In this document: in pieces, positions 1 to 7,357 of the stretch
Layout of the letters: each line of letters starts with the position of its first letter
Numbering within the stretch: the stretch's first letter is position 1
From: an uncultured bacterium
GTDB taxonomy: Bacteria; Actinomycetota; Coriobacteriia; Coriobacteriales; Coriobacteriaceae
Direction: 5' to 3'
DNA length: 23,376 bases
Assembly: GCA_905214615.1 (NCBI GenBank)
Contig: CAJMMX010000035.1
Span: 1 to 23,376 of the forward strand
Notes under the pieces: generated by a model
Database searches by the model: none
What the model saw: the letters and a program-made list of their open reading frames with translations, nothing else
Told to the model about the DNA's origin: nothing
Program-made: the position numbers and the translations under genes

Positions 1-102
1 CAAAAAGTGTGGATGCTTCGGGGGTCCAAAATAGGTCGTTCACTTCGCGGAAAAGTATTCACCTTCGTTTTCGCGCAGACACGAATCCGGCCGCCACAAC
101 GC

Positions 103-134
103 AAAACGGGGCCCGCGCGCAGCGCAGACCCCGT
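103..134 (-). terminator. Rho-independent terminator after deglycase 1
   Basis: On the minus strand, 22 bases after the deglycase stop codon, ACGGGG (129-134) pairs with CCCCGT (106-111). A GCGC/GCGC inner stem may extend it, and TTTT follows. The U tract is short, so termination may be incomplete. Bases 1-102 hold no gene I can support. Confidence 0.6.
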
Positions 135-156
135 CAAAAAAGATAATTCCCGTTAC

Positions 157-1125
157 CTAGTACTGCTCGATGCCCATGTAGCGACGAACCTCGGGGCTGT
201 GGTCGAACACCTTGCCGCGGGCGGCGCGCAGCTCGCAGCTCATGTTGTAGAAGAAGATCGGCTCCAGGTACGAACGCACGCTGGCAGGCACGTCGCCCAC
301 GCCGTACTCGAGTGCGTCGAGCACCATGACCGTATCGGTGTGCGTGTTGAGGAACGCAAGGGCGCGCTCCTCCATGGGGCGGCACTCGCCCGATCCGAGC
401 TGCACAAAGTAGAACACGCCGGGCTCGGTGGCCTCGAACGGGCCGTGGAAGTACTCGCCGGAGTGGATGTAGCAGCAGTGCTGCCATTGCATCTCCATGA
501 GCGAGCAGATGGCCATGGCGTAGGTCTGGCTAAAGTTGGGGCCGGACCCCAGGATATAGAAGAACTTGTGCTGCTGGCAGAGCTCGGCAAAGCGGTCGCC
601 CAGCTCGGCGTTGACCTTCTCGCGGGCGGCGGGCAGCAGCGCGTCCATCCGCTTGAGGCCAGCGTACATGTCGGCGAGCGCCTCGTAGCCCTCCTGCTGG
701 TCGAGCAGCTCGGCAGCCATCAGAACACCGATGCCCTGCGGCACCTCGGCCTGCGACACGCCCTCGCCCCAGGGGTAAACCCAGGTGGTCCACTTGCCGT
801 TGTCGATCTTGGAGCCTTCGCAGTCGGTGAGGGCGACGACCTCGGCGCCGGCGGCCAGCGCCATCTCGCAGCCGTCGACGACCTCCTGCGTGTTGCCGCT
901 GTGGCTGCAGGCAATAACGAGCGACTTCGGCCCTAGGCTCTTGGGGGCCATCAGGCAAAACTCGCGCGCCGTGTAGACCGTCGAGGTAAACGTGGTTGCC
1001 TCGCGCTTGAGCAGCTCGTTGGCCGGCATCAGGTCGATCATCGAACCGCCACAAGCGATCCAAAAGACATTCTCAATCTTGCCCTTGCGCTCGATGATTT
1101 CCTGAACCAGATCATGTGCGTTCAT
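157..1125 (-). CDS. SIS-domain sugar-phosphate deglycase, FrlB-like (paralogue 1)
   Basis: Cytosolic 322-residue protein with two SIS domains, of the FrlB/GfrF family that splits 6-phosphorylated fructose- or glucose-amino acids into hexose 6-phosphate and free amino acid. Seen: first sugar-phosphate loop CGGSM at 25-29; second loop CSHSGNT at 73-79; E211 in SLMEMQW and H227 in GEYFHGP, 16 residues apart like the GlmS catalytic pair E488/H504; C-terminal tail VRRYMGIEQY, resembling the end of E. coli FrlB (RRYYGGLVEY). The start is fixed by AAGGAGGAG at 1133-1140, seven bases upstream. The GntR gene directly upstream on the same strand and the paired repeat in the 144-bp gap suggest local control. 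The family call is firm. The substrate is inferred and could be another glycated amino acid such as fructose-asparagine. Confidence 0.85.
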   Translation of the reverse strand: MNAHDLVQEIIERKGKIENVFWIACGGSMIDLMPANELLKREATTFTSTVYTAREFCLMAPKSLGPKSLVIACSHSGNTQEVVDGCEMALAAGAEVVALTDCEGSKIDNGKWTTWVYPWGEGVSQAEVPQGIGVLMAAELLDQQEGYEALADMYAGLKRMDALLPAAREKVNAELGDRFAELCQQHKFFYILGSGPNFSQTYAMAICSLMEMQWQHCCYIHSGEYFHGPFEATEPGVFYFVQLGSGECRPMEERALAFLNTHTDTVMVLDALEYGVGDVPASVRSYLEPIFFYNMSCELRAARGKVFDHSPEVRRYMGIEQY

Positions 1126-1181
1126 GCTGATGCTCCTCCTTGTGTGGCGGCTTTTGGCGACGGCTGCTCGTACCTGCAGTC

Positions 1182-1260
1182 GTTCTATGTTGTTCTATTT
1201 ATAGCACGCAAGCAGTCACCGGTGAAGTCATTACAGCAAATTTGTTCTATGTTGTTCTAT
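1182..1260 (-). promoter_or_regulatory. Promoter and paired operator of deglycase 1
   Basis: The 17-mer ATAGAACAACATAGAAC (minus strand) occurs twice, at 1244-1260 and 1182-1198, 62 bp apart (about six helical turns). Each copy is itself ATAGAAC repeated at a 10-bp step. Between them a minus-strand promoter can be read: TTCACC (1221-1226), 17-bp spacer, TATAAA (1198-1203). The downstream copy abuts and overlaps the -10 by one base, and the upstream copy lies 17 bp beyond the -35. This fits repression by two bound dimers, possibly with looping. GntR1, encoded just upstream, is the natural candidate. The repeats are directly visible; the protein assignment is inferred. Confidence 0.7.
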
Positions 1261-1269
1261 CTGTGGACG

Positions 1270-2025
1270 CTAGATGTCGAACACGTAGCGCGAGCCCACT
1301 ATCTTCTGGCGCCCGAGTAGCAAGGGCCGCTCGTCCGCATCGGTAAAGTACGCCTCCATATAAAAGAGCGGCTCGCCGACCGGCACCTCCAACAGCGGGG
1401 CCACCTGAGCATCGGCAAGCGCAATCTCCACGGTGCAGGGGTCGGACTTGAGCGGCGCGCGGCCCGAGTGCTCGGCAACGAGCGCAAAGATTGAGTTATC
1501 GGTGAGGTCCTTATCGGCCAGCGTCTGCAAGTAGGGATGGTCGGCGAGCACAAAGGCGTTGTTCTCAAGCATGACGGGGATGCCGTCGGCCGTGCGCACG
1601 CGCTCGACCACGATAAGCTCGCAGCCGGGCTCCACGCCAAAGAACGCCGCATCCTCGTGCGTCGCCGCGACCACCGTGCGCGATACCAGGCGCGCTCCGG
1701 GCACCATGTCGTTGGCAGCACAACCCTCAGTAAAGCTCTGGACGTCGCCCTTCTGGCGAATCTTGCGCTTGAGCTTGGGAGCGCATACAAAGGTGCCCCT
1801 CCCCTGCTGGCGGTTGAGGTAGCCCGCGCGCGACAGCTCCTCGATGGCACGGCGTACGGTGATGCGCCCCACGCCGTAGGACTTCGCGAGCTCCATCTCG
1901 GAAGGAATGCGCGAGCCGGCCGCGTACACGCCGCGCGCGATCTCGCCCTTCAGGTCGTCCATGACCTGCTGGTACAGCGGCACGGCGGATACGCCAGCGC
2001 GGTCGGTTTTATCGTCGGTTGCCAT
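1270..2025 (-). CDS. GntR-family regulator with UTRA domain (GntR1)
   Basis: HutC-subfamily transcription factor of 251 residues. The winged helix spans about 15-80, with recognition region GRITVRRAIEEL at 53-64 and wing QQGRGTFV at 73-80. The UTRA effector domain covers about 95-245 and usually binds a phosphorylated sugar or amino-acid-like ligand. Its ATG lies two bases after the recQ stop, and its ribosome site (GGAG, eight bases upstream) is inside the recQ coding end, so it is probably made from the recQ transcript by coupled translation. I see no ACGT-type or ATAGAAC-type repeat upstream, so self-repression is not evident. The paired 17-mers just past its stop make deglycase 1 the likely target. 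The effector is unknown, perhaps a 6-phosphorylated Amadori compound. Confidence 0.85.
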   Translation of the reverse strand: MATDDKTDRAGVSAVPLYQQVMDDLKGEIARGVYAAGSRIPSEMELAKSYGVGRITVRRAIEELSRAGYLNRQQGRGTFVCAPKLKRKIRQKGDVQSFTEGCAANDMVPGARLVSRTVVAATHEDAAFFGVEPGCELIVVERVRTADGIPVMLENNAFVLADHPYLQTLADKDLTDNSIFALVAEHSGRAPLKSDPCTVEIALADAQVAPLLEVPVGEPLFYMEAYFTDADERPLLLGRQKIVGSRYVFDI

Positions 2026-2027
2026 CG

Positions 2028-4001
2028 TTACGCTCCATCCCGCGCATGCTCGGACTCAAACTTTTCAATCGCCGCCATAAACTGCTCGCCAAAGGCGTCG
2101 GCCTTTTTCTCGCCGATGCCGTTGACCTGGATAAGCTCGTCGCGCGTCTGCGGGCGCAGGCGGCACAGGCCGCGCAGGGCCTTGTCGGAAAAGACCATGT
2201 ACGGCGCCATCTCGAGCTCGGTCGAGATTTCCTTGCGCAGGGCGCGCAGGCGCTCGAACAGCTCGGCATCGTCGCCCACGCGCGGACGCTGATCCAGCTC
2301 GGCCTCCTCGCGCAGCAGATCCACCGCACGGCGAGCACGGGCCGAGGCCTTGCGCTTGGACGCGCGGCGCTTAACAGTAAAGGCAAACGCCTCGTCCTCG
2401 ACCTCGCCGGCACGCGGACCCAGGCCCACGACCGGATACTGCCCCTGCGAGGTGGCCAAATAACCGCGGCCGCACAGCTGGCCGATGATGTCCTTGATGC
2501 GGCCGACCGATTCGCTCGACAGCTCACCATAGCCGCGATCCTCGTCCAGATGCATCTGGCGAATGCGCTCGGTGTTGCCGCCGTGAAGCACATCGGCGAT
2601 GAGCGACTTGCCAAAGCGCATGGGACGCGTGGCCACATAGCGCACGGTGGCGCGGGCCATATCGGTGACGTCCTCGACCTCGAACTGCGTGAGGCAGTTG
2701 CTGCAGTTGCCACAGCCCTCGGCCTCATCCGCGGCGGCGCCGCCCACGGCCGTATGCTCGGCCGCGGCCTCGTCGCCAAAGTAGCGCAGCATGTATTCGC
2801 GTAGGCAGCCGGTGGTGTTGCAATAGCCTTCCATCTGACTGAGCAGGCGATATCGGTTCTGGAGCGCCCACGCGCGCTGCTCGTCGTCGAGCGTCTCGTC
2901 GGCCGCATCGCCGCGGTCGATCAAAAAGCGGCGCATGCGAAAATCGTTGCCGTTCCACAGCAGGTGGCAGCTGGCCGGATCGCCATCGCGGCCGGCGCGG
3001 CCCGCCTCCTGGTAGTAGGCCTCGATGCTCTCGGGCACGTTGTTATGGATGACGTAGCGCACGTTGGGCTTGTCGATGCCCATGCCAAAGGCGTTGGTGG
3101 CAACCATCACCTGAATATCGTCGTCGATAAAGGCGCGCTGGCTTTGGCGGCGGGCGTCATTACCCATGCCGGCATGGTAGCGGCCAACGTGAATGCCGCT
3201 GGGGCCCAGCGCCTCGGCAAGCTCGCCGGCGAGCTCATCGACGGTCTTGCGGGTCGAGCAATACACGATGCCGCTCTCGCTCGAATGTGCGATCACATAG
3301 TCGCGCACCCACGCGGCCTTGGCCTTGTCGCCCATCTCCTCGCAGCCAAAGTAGAGGTTCTTGCGATCGAAGCCCGTCACCACCGTCGCGGGATTTTGCA
3401 GGCCGAGCATCTGCTGAATGTCCGCGCGCACACGCTCAGTCGCCGTAGCGGTAAAGGCCGCCACGATGGGGCGCTGCGGCAGGGAATCGATGAACTCACG
3501 AATCTGCAGGTAGGCGGGACGGAAATCCTGGCCCCATTGGCTCACGCAGTGGGCCTCGTCAATGGCCACGAGCGGCACGCCAATGCCGCCGTCCGCCGCG
3601 GCCTCCTGCGCAAAGGCCAAAAAGCGTGGCTCGAGCAAGCGCTCGGGCGCCACGTACATAAGCTGGTAGCGGCCCTCGCGCGCCCGCTTGAGCACGGTGT
3701 TTTGCTGGGCCGGAGTAAGGCTGGAGTTGAGATAACTGGGGCGCGCACCCGCCGCGAGCAGCGCGCGGGTCTGGTCCTCCATAAGCGACAGCAGCGGACT
3801 CACCACAAAGGTGATGCCGGGCAGCATGAGCGCGGGTACCTGGTAGCAAATGGACTTGCCGGCGCCCGTGGGCATAACACCCAGCGCATCGCGACCGGCA
3901 AGGATCGCATCGACCATGCGGTCCTGTCCCGGGCGAAACGAGGTGTAGCCAAAATAGGCGCCGAGCGTGTCGAGCGCCGTCTGTTGCATGCTATCGGTCA
4001 T
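2028..4001 (-). CDS. recQ: ATP-dependent DNA helicase RecQ
   Basis: 3'-5' superfamily 2 DNA helicase for recombination and stalled-fork repair, 657 residues, slightly longer than E. coli RecQ (about 610). Seen: RecQ Q-motif region FGYTSFRPGQ at 17-26; Walker A TGAGKS at 45-50; DEAH box at 148-151 followed by CVSQWGQDFRP; helicase C domain with QEAGRAGRDG; zinc-binding cysteines (CNTTGC to CGNCSNC) at about 396-434; RQC region; HRDC domain at about 577-650. The upstream ATG is chosen because AGGA lies about six bases before it, while the ATG at codon 5 has no ribosome site. It heads a two-gene unit with GntR1, an odd pairing of a repair enzyme with a catabolic regulator. Confidence 0.97.
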   Translation of the reverse strand: MTDSMQQTALDTLGAYFGYTSFRPGQDRMVDAILAGRDALGVMPTGAGKSICYQVPALMLPGITFVVSPLLSLMEDQTRALLAAGARPSYLNSSLTPAQQNTVLKRAREGRYQLMYVAPERLLEPRFLAFAQEAAADGGIGVPLVAIDEAHCVSQWGQDFRPAYLQIREFIDSLPQRPIVAAFTATATERVRADIQQMLGLQNPATVVTGFDRKNLYFGCEEMGDKAKAAWVRDYVIAHSSESGIVYCSTRKTVDELAGELAEALGPSGIHVGRYHAGMGNDARRQSQRAFIDDDIQVMVATNAFGMGIDKPNVRYVIHNNVPESIEAYYQEAGRAGRDGDPASCHLLWNGNDFRMRRFLIDRGDAADETLDDEQRAWALQNRYRLLSQMEGYCNTTGCLREYMLRYFGDEAAAEHTAVGGAAADEAEGCGNCSNCLTQFEVEDVTDMARATVRYVATRPMRFGKSLIADVLHGGNTERIRQMHLDEDRGYGELSSESVGRIKDIIGQLCGRGYLATSQGQYPVVGLGPRAGEVEDEAFAFTVKRRASKRKASARARRAVDLLREEAELDQRPRVGDDAELFERLRALRKEISTELEMAPYMVFSDKALRGLCRLRPQTRDELIQVNGIGEKKADAFGEQFMAAIEKFESEHARDGA

Positions 4002-4032
4002 GGTTTCCTAACGTCCAAGTCATCTGCCGCCG

Positions 4033-4038
4033 ATTATA
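4033..4038 (-). promoter_or_regulatory. Putative -10 of recQ
   Basis: Perfect TATAAT on the minus strand, 31 bases before the recQ ATG. No good -35 is seen at 16-18 bp; the closest hexamer is GGCACC. Placed by sequence match only. Confidence 0.4.
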
Positions 4039-4097
4039 CGCCGCCACGCGGACCGGTGCCGTACGGCTGTCAGCCACGCTCATTCTGCGGGTAGTCA

Positions 4098-4141
4098 TTG
4101 GGGACGTTCTTGAATGACTAGTCGTTTAAGAACGTCCCCAA
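4098..4141. repeat. 44-nt near-perfect palindrome (REP-like)
   Basis: Outer arms TTGGGGACGTTCTT (4098-4111) and AAGAACGTCCCCAA (4128-4141) pair perfectly over 14 bp. The 16 bases between them carry the palindrome GACTAGTC (4116-4123) and A-T pairs, so the whole 44 nt is symmetric about 4119.5. The only two asymmetric positions (4112/4127 and 4115/4124) are G-U wobbles in plus-strand RNA but A-C mismatches in minus-strand RNA. It lies between recQ and the 4188-4381 element. It could be a REP/RAYT-type target or an RNA hairpin; there is no U tract. Confidence 0.75.
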
Positions 4142-4187
4142 CGGCTAAGCTCTTGACAGGCGTGGAAACGTCTCAGGTTGAGCATAA

Positions 4188-4381
4188 GTCAGCGAAAACG
4201 CCCCTAAGCGAGCAAGGTGACGTGAAAGAGGAGGGAAGCGTACTTCGGTACGCGACCGACGATTGAACGTCAGATTGCCGCTTAGGGGCGTTTGCAGCGT
4301 CGACCGGTCCGCCGTTCGCTAGAACGGCGGAACCAAGGGCGCAGCGTCGGCCCGTTACGCGGTTTGGTAAAACCGCGTAAC
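4188..4381. repeat. Structured repeat, copy 1, ending at the GntR2 stop codon
   Basis: Seen on the plus strand: GTCAGCGA (4188-4195); outer stem 4196-4214 with 4276-4293 (15 bp, bulged A at 4211, 3 bp); internal loop AGG/GAT; stem TGACGT/ACGTCA (4218-4223, 4267-4272); apical hairpin GCGTAC-TTCG-GTACGC (4238-4253); GCAGCGTCG (4294-4302); hairpin CCGCCGTTC-gcta-GAACGGCGG (4309-4330); a second GCAGCGTCG (4341-4349); terminal hairpin of 12-bp arms around GGTA (4354-4381). The last base touches the GntR2 stop codon at 4382. A second copy with the same plan and mostly different stem sequences lies at 12648-12795. Together with the 44-nt palindrome it accounts for most of the 380-bp gene-free stretch 4002-4381. 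Function is unknown: structured 3' UTR, small RNA or mobile element. Confidence 0.75.
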
Positions 4382-5101
4382 TTACATGACCATAACGTAA
4401 CGCGATCCCACGTAGTACTGCTTACCCATCAAAACCGGCTCGCCATTGGGGCCGATAAAGCCGGCACGCAGGTTGAGCAGCGGGTCGTGCGGGGCAATGC
4501 CCAGCTCGGCGGCCTGCTCGGCGTTGGCGCGAACGGCCTCGACCGTGCGGTAGCCAACCGAGACAATCGGCGTTCCGCCAACACGCTCGACCTCGGCAAA
4601 AATCGACTTGTCCTCAAGATCGGCCGTCAACAGCTCACGGTAAGCGTCAAACGGCACAAAAATGTTCTCCTCAAAGATGGGCTCGCCGTCGGCCGTACGC
4701 ACGCGCTTGATATGCAGCAGCAGCGCATCCTTCCGCAGGCCAAAAAACTCCATCTCGTTTTGGCGCGCCGGAACGATCTGGCGATCGACCACATGCGCGC
4801 CGGCCTTCATGCCGTTATCGGCACACAGCGCGGTAAACGTCTGCAGCGTCGAGGCGTGAAACTGGCGATTGATGTGCGGCGTGGAAACAAAGGTGCCGCG
4901 GCCCTGCTGCTTAACCAGGTAGCCATCGGAGCAGAGCTCCTCGACGGCGCGGCGCACCGTAATGCGGCTCACCTCGTACTGCTCGGCAAGCTCAAGTTCG
5001 GACGGAATACGCTCCTTGGGTGCATAAACACCTTTCTCAATCGCATCCTTGATCTCGTCGTAAATCTGCTGGTAAAGCGGTGCATTTTTGGGCGCAGGCA
5101 T
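4382..5101 (-). CDS. GntR-family regulator with UTRA domain (GntR2)
   Basis: HutC-subfamily repressor of 239 residues, clearly paralogous to GntR1. Winged helix at about 5-72 with recognition region SRITVRRAVEEL (45-56) and wing QQGRGTFV (65-72); UTRA domain at about 85-235, with the same closing pattern as GntR1 (MGKQYYVGSRYV against LGRQKIVGSRYV). The ATG has only a weak ribosome site (AAGAGTGA). It stands alone between recQ and the YitT gene, but its promoter carries the ACGT-N5-ACGT element also found before the PTS operon and the EamA gene. It is therefore the best candidate for an autoregulated repressor of those units, 6-7 kb away. This regulon assignment is inferred. Confidence 0.85.
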   Translation of the reverse strand: MPAPKNAPLYQQIYDEIKDAIEKGVYAPKERIPSELELAEQYEVSRITVRRAVEELCSDGYLVKQQGRGTFVSTPHINRQFHASTLQTFTALCADNGMKAGAHVVDRQIVPARQNEMEFFGLRKDALLLHIKRVRTADGEPIFEENIFVPFDAYRELLTADLEDKSIFAEVERVGGTPIVSVGYRTVEAVRANAEQAAELGIAPHDPLLNLRAGFIGPNGEPVLMGKQYYVGSRYVMVM

Positions 5102-5138
5102 ATCTGATCACTCTTATCAAAATATCGAAATAACTAAT

Positions 5139-5151
5139 ACGTATATAACGT
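5139..5151 (-). promoter_or_regulatory. Candidate GntR2 operator at its own promoter
   Basis: ACGT-ATATA-ACGT, a 13-bp inverted repeat 38 bases before the GntR2 start, in a strongly AT-rich stretch (5106-5180). It contains TATAACGT, also present at 11170-11177 and, on the other strand, at 12468-12475. The GT-N5-AC core fits the general GntR operator form. It overlaps a possible TATATA -10 on the minus strand. Confidence 0.55.
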
Positions 5152-5205
5152 CTTTTTATATGTTATCTCAGTTTGATAAAACGATACACCACATACAGCA
5201 AATCC

Positions 5206-6213
5206 TTACTTGCCGTCGTCCTGCTGCAGGCTGTCCTGTTCACTGAGGCGCGCCTGACGACTCGCTATGCGAGCGGGCTTGTCGGGATCGGGAACGGCCG
5301 TGGGCATGGGCTCGTCGACATGACCGCCCCACCAGCCGCCCACAAAGTTGAGCGTGTGGAACACATTGATCACGGCGCCGGGATCAATGTCGCACACTAG
5401 CTTGATAATGTCCTGGCTCTCGTAGGTCGAGACAACGGTGTGCAGCAGGTACATCTTTTCACGGCTGTATCCGCCGATGACCTCGGCGCAGCTAATACCA
5501 TGCTGAAAATGGTCAACATAGGCGGTCATGACCTCATCGGCCTTGCGCGTTGTGATCTGCAGCGTCACACGGTCGTAGCGATGATAGAAGCTGTCGATGG
5601 TCTTGGTCGAAATAAACTGGAACACGATGGAGTACGCCGCGTTGTCCCAGCCAAACATAAAGCCAAAGATCGCCAGGATAAAGCAGTTGAAACCAAAGAT
5701 GACACCCCAGATGGTCTTGCCCGTGTGGTTGGAGACCCACAGCGCGATAAAGTCGGTGCCGCCGGTTGATGCACCGGACTTGAGCGCGATGGCAGCACCC
5801 AGACCCGAGACCACGCCGCCAAAAATGATGAGCATAATCTTGTCGCCCAAAAACGGAGAGAAATGGAAGATGTTGAGGAACAGCGATGAGAGCACGACCT
5901 GCATCATCGAGAAGATGACGAAGCGCTTGCTAATGCCGCTCCAGCATAGGAGCGCCACGGGGATGTTGAGCGCGAGCATACCGAGCGAGATGTCGATGTG
6001 AACGCCGCCCAGCGAGGTAACGCGATCGAGCAGGACCGCGACACCGGTGAGACCGCTCGGAAGCAGGTCGGCGGGCCGAATGAACGCCTGGATCAGGAAT
6101 GTCTGGAGAACGGCGGAAATGGTGACCGCCACGGCGGTGATGGCACGGCGGACGATGGTGAGACGGCCGAGCATAAGCACGCGGTCCGTGAGCTGATCGA
6201 TGGCGTTCGCCAC
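5206..6213 (-). CDS. YitT-family membrane protein (DUF161/DUF2179)
   Basis: Integral membrane protein of 335 residues. Residues about 15-200 contain several hydrophobic helices with the YitT hallmark region (SGLTGVAVLLDRV near 53-65, LKSGASTGGTDFIA near 144-157). A soluble DUF2179 domain follows at about 220-290 (ITTRKADEVMTAYVDHFQHG...), then a charged tail. YitT proteins are widespread in Firmicutes and Actinobacteria and their substrate is not settled. The start is GTG: AAAGGAG lies six bases before it and no ATG is better placed. A TACAAT -10 is visible on the minus strand at 6259-6264, with only a poorly spaced TTGAGG as -35. It is probably monocistronic; the 104-bp gap to GntR2 holds GntR2's promoter rather than a clear terminator. 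Confidence 0.85.
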   Translation of the reverse strand: MANAIDQLTDRVLMLGRLTIVRRAITAVAVTISAVLQTFLIQAFIRPADLLPSGLTGVAVLLDRVTSLGGVHIDISLGMLALNIPVALLCWSGISKRFVIFSMMQVVLSSLFLNIFHFSPFLGDKIMLIIFGGVVSGLGAAIALKSGASTGGTDFIALWVSNHTGKTIWGVIFGFNCFILAIFGFMFGWDNAAYSIVFQFISTKTIDSFYHRYDRVTLQITTRKADEVMTAYVDHFQHGISCAEVIGGYSREKMYLLHTVVSTYESQDIIKLVCDIDPGAVINVFHTLNFVGGWWGGHVDEPMPTAVPDPDKPARIASRQARLSEQDSLQQDDGK

Positions 6214-6349
6214 GCAGGCTCCTTTCGAAGGCAGATGTAGTTGTGGGGCATGGCCGCGATTGTAGCATGGAGCGTGCGGGGGCGCCTCAATTCACCCTCT
6301 CTCGACAACCAAAACGGGACCGGTAACCCCACAACCAAAGGCCCAAATT

Positions 6350-6473
6350 CTAAGTGAGTAGACTTTTCGCGACCTCCCGAGCACAGCCAATAACAGCCAC
6401 CTCTGTGACCTGCGGTTTTACTAAGTCAGAAACGCTTTGTGCCCGGCCTGCGCCAAAAAGTCTACTCACTTAG
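6350..6473. repeat. 124-bp element with 18-bp terminal inverted repeats (MITE-like)
   Basis: CTAAGTGAGTAGACTTTT (6350-6367) and its exact complement AAAAGTCTACTCACTTAG (6456-6473) bound an 88-bp interior with no coding capacity. Just inside, CGCG and CGCC continue the similarity weakly. No clear target duplication flanks it. The rest of the 355-bp gene-free stretch (6214-6349, 6474-6568) shows only the YitT promoter and ribosome site. It could be a non-autonomous transposable element or a long RNA hairpin. Confidence 0.7.
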
Positions 6474-6568
6474 CCCGAATCGAAGCCAAACGGATCTAAA
6501 TTGATGCCAAATTAAGCCAATCTGCAGCAAATGACGCGTGAACCAGTGCTTCTCGCGGTGGATTGACA

Positions 6569-7198
6569 CTACAGAGCGGCCAAAATGTCGGTCAGGTTGT
6601 CGATGACGACGTCGGCGGCGGACTGGTCCAGGTTGACGCCCTCATGCGGACGCAGTGCCAGGACGCGGGCGCCGGAGCGCTTGCCAGCCTCGATGCCCAA
6701 CGGCGAGTCCTCGATAACCAGGCACTCGGCGGGGTCAACTCCCAGCGTCTCCATGGCACGCAGGTAGATCTCGGGGTCGGGCTTAAACGCACTGCACTCG
6801 TGACCGCTGATGGTGTAGTCCAGCACGTCGGCGATACCGGCAATCTCAACCAGCTCGTCGATGAGCTCGCGGTAGGACGAGCTCGCGATGGCACACTTCA
6901 CGCCGCGTTCGTGCAGTTCGCGCATCACCGGCTCCGTCTGCTCGTTGAGCAGCTCGGCATACGGAACGGGGTGGACCGGGCTGTAGACCTGCTTGTACTC
7001 CACACGCAGGCGCTCGCGCAGCTCGACATCGTCGGGCACCAGCGCCTCCCAAATGGCAGGCTCGTTAGACCCCGAAAGATCGGGAATCTCGTCAAAGTGG
7101 AAGCCCTTCTCCTCCATAAACGCCACGCGGCGACGGTTGTAGAACCACTCGGTATCGACCAGCACGCCGTCCATATCAAACAGCACTGCCTTGATCAT
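6569..7198 (-). CDS. HAD-superfamily phosphatase / beta-phosphoglucomutase-like
   Basis: Cytosolic phosphate-ester hydrolase of HAD subfamily IA, 209 residues. Seen: nucleophile motif FDMDGVL with D8 and D10; a helical cap at about 16-80; motif II serines IASSSY near 100-105; motif III lysine in FKPDPEIY; motif IV VIEDSPLGIEA. The pattern is that of beta-phosphoglucomutase and sugar-phosphate phosphatases (YniC/GPP type), so a small sugar phosphate is the likely substrate. The start used is the second ATG (7198), six bases after GGAGGAG; the ATG at 7204 directly abuts that ribosome site. It follows the terminator of the PTS-deglycase 2 operon, so it is probably a separate unit, but a role in removing accumulated sugar phosphate would fit its neighbours. 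Confidence 0.85.
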   Translation of the reverse strand: MIKAVLFDMDGVLVDTEWFYNRRRVAFMEEKGFHFDEIPDLSGSNEPAIWEALVPDDVELRERLRVEYKQVYSPVHPVPYAELLNEQTEPVMRELHERGVKCAIASSSYRELIDELVEIAGIADVLDYTISGHECSAFKPDPEIYLRAMETLGVDPAECLVIEDSPLGIEAGKRSGARVLALRPHEGVNLDQSAADVVIDNLTDILAAL

Positions 7199-7286
7199 AC
7201 GCATCTCCTCCCACCTGCCAAAAAGAGACAGGTTTATTTTGGTAGGTTTTATCTGGGGTTTTGCGGCGCAACGAACACGCCCTCCC

Positions 7287-7323
7287 AAAACAGAAAAGGG
7301 GACGGGGTGTAAACCCCATCCCC
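7287..7323 (-). terminator. Rho-independent terminator of the PTS-deglycase 2 operon
   Basis: On the minus strand, GGGGATGGGGT pairs with ACCCCGTCCCC (7313-7323 with 7298-7308, one mismatched position) around a four-base loop, followed by TTTTCTGTTTT. It is the clearest intrinsic terminator in the window and marks the end of the operon 35 bases past the deglycase stop. Confidence 0.85.
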
Positions 7324-7357
7324 TCTCAATCAACCCGTAAGGTCTACTTACTTGTGA

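Noticed and set aside
1..156. Possible gene or element at the left edge
   Set aside because: Only the terminator and a loose CGCG-AAAA/TTTT-CGCG symmetry are seen; the open frame there is antisense to deglycase 1.
3052..3064. An extra exact ACGT-N5-ACGT match
   Set aside because: It is inside recQ coding sequence, has a GC-rich spacer (AGCGC) and no promoter nearby. It shows the bare motif can occur by chance, so position and AT-rich spacer are needed.
4354..4381. Terminal hairpin after GntR2 as a classical terminator
   Set aside because: The 12-bp stem is strong but no T tract follows on the minus strand, and the hairpin belongs to a larger conserved structure.
4188..4381. Integron attC site or group II intron
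   Set aside because: No integrase, no R-box pair, and no intron domain V or reverse transcriptase is visible.
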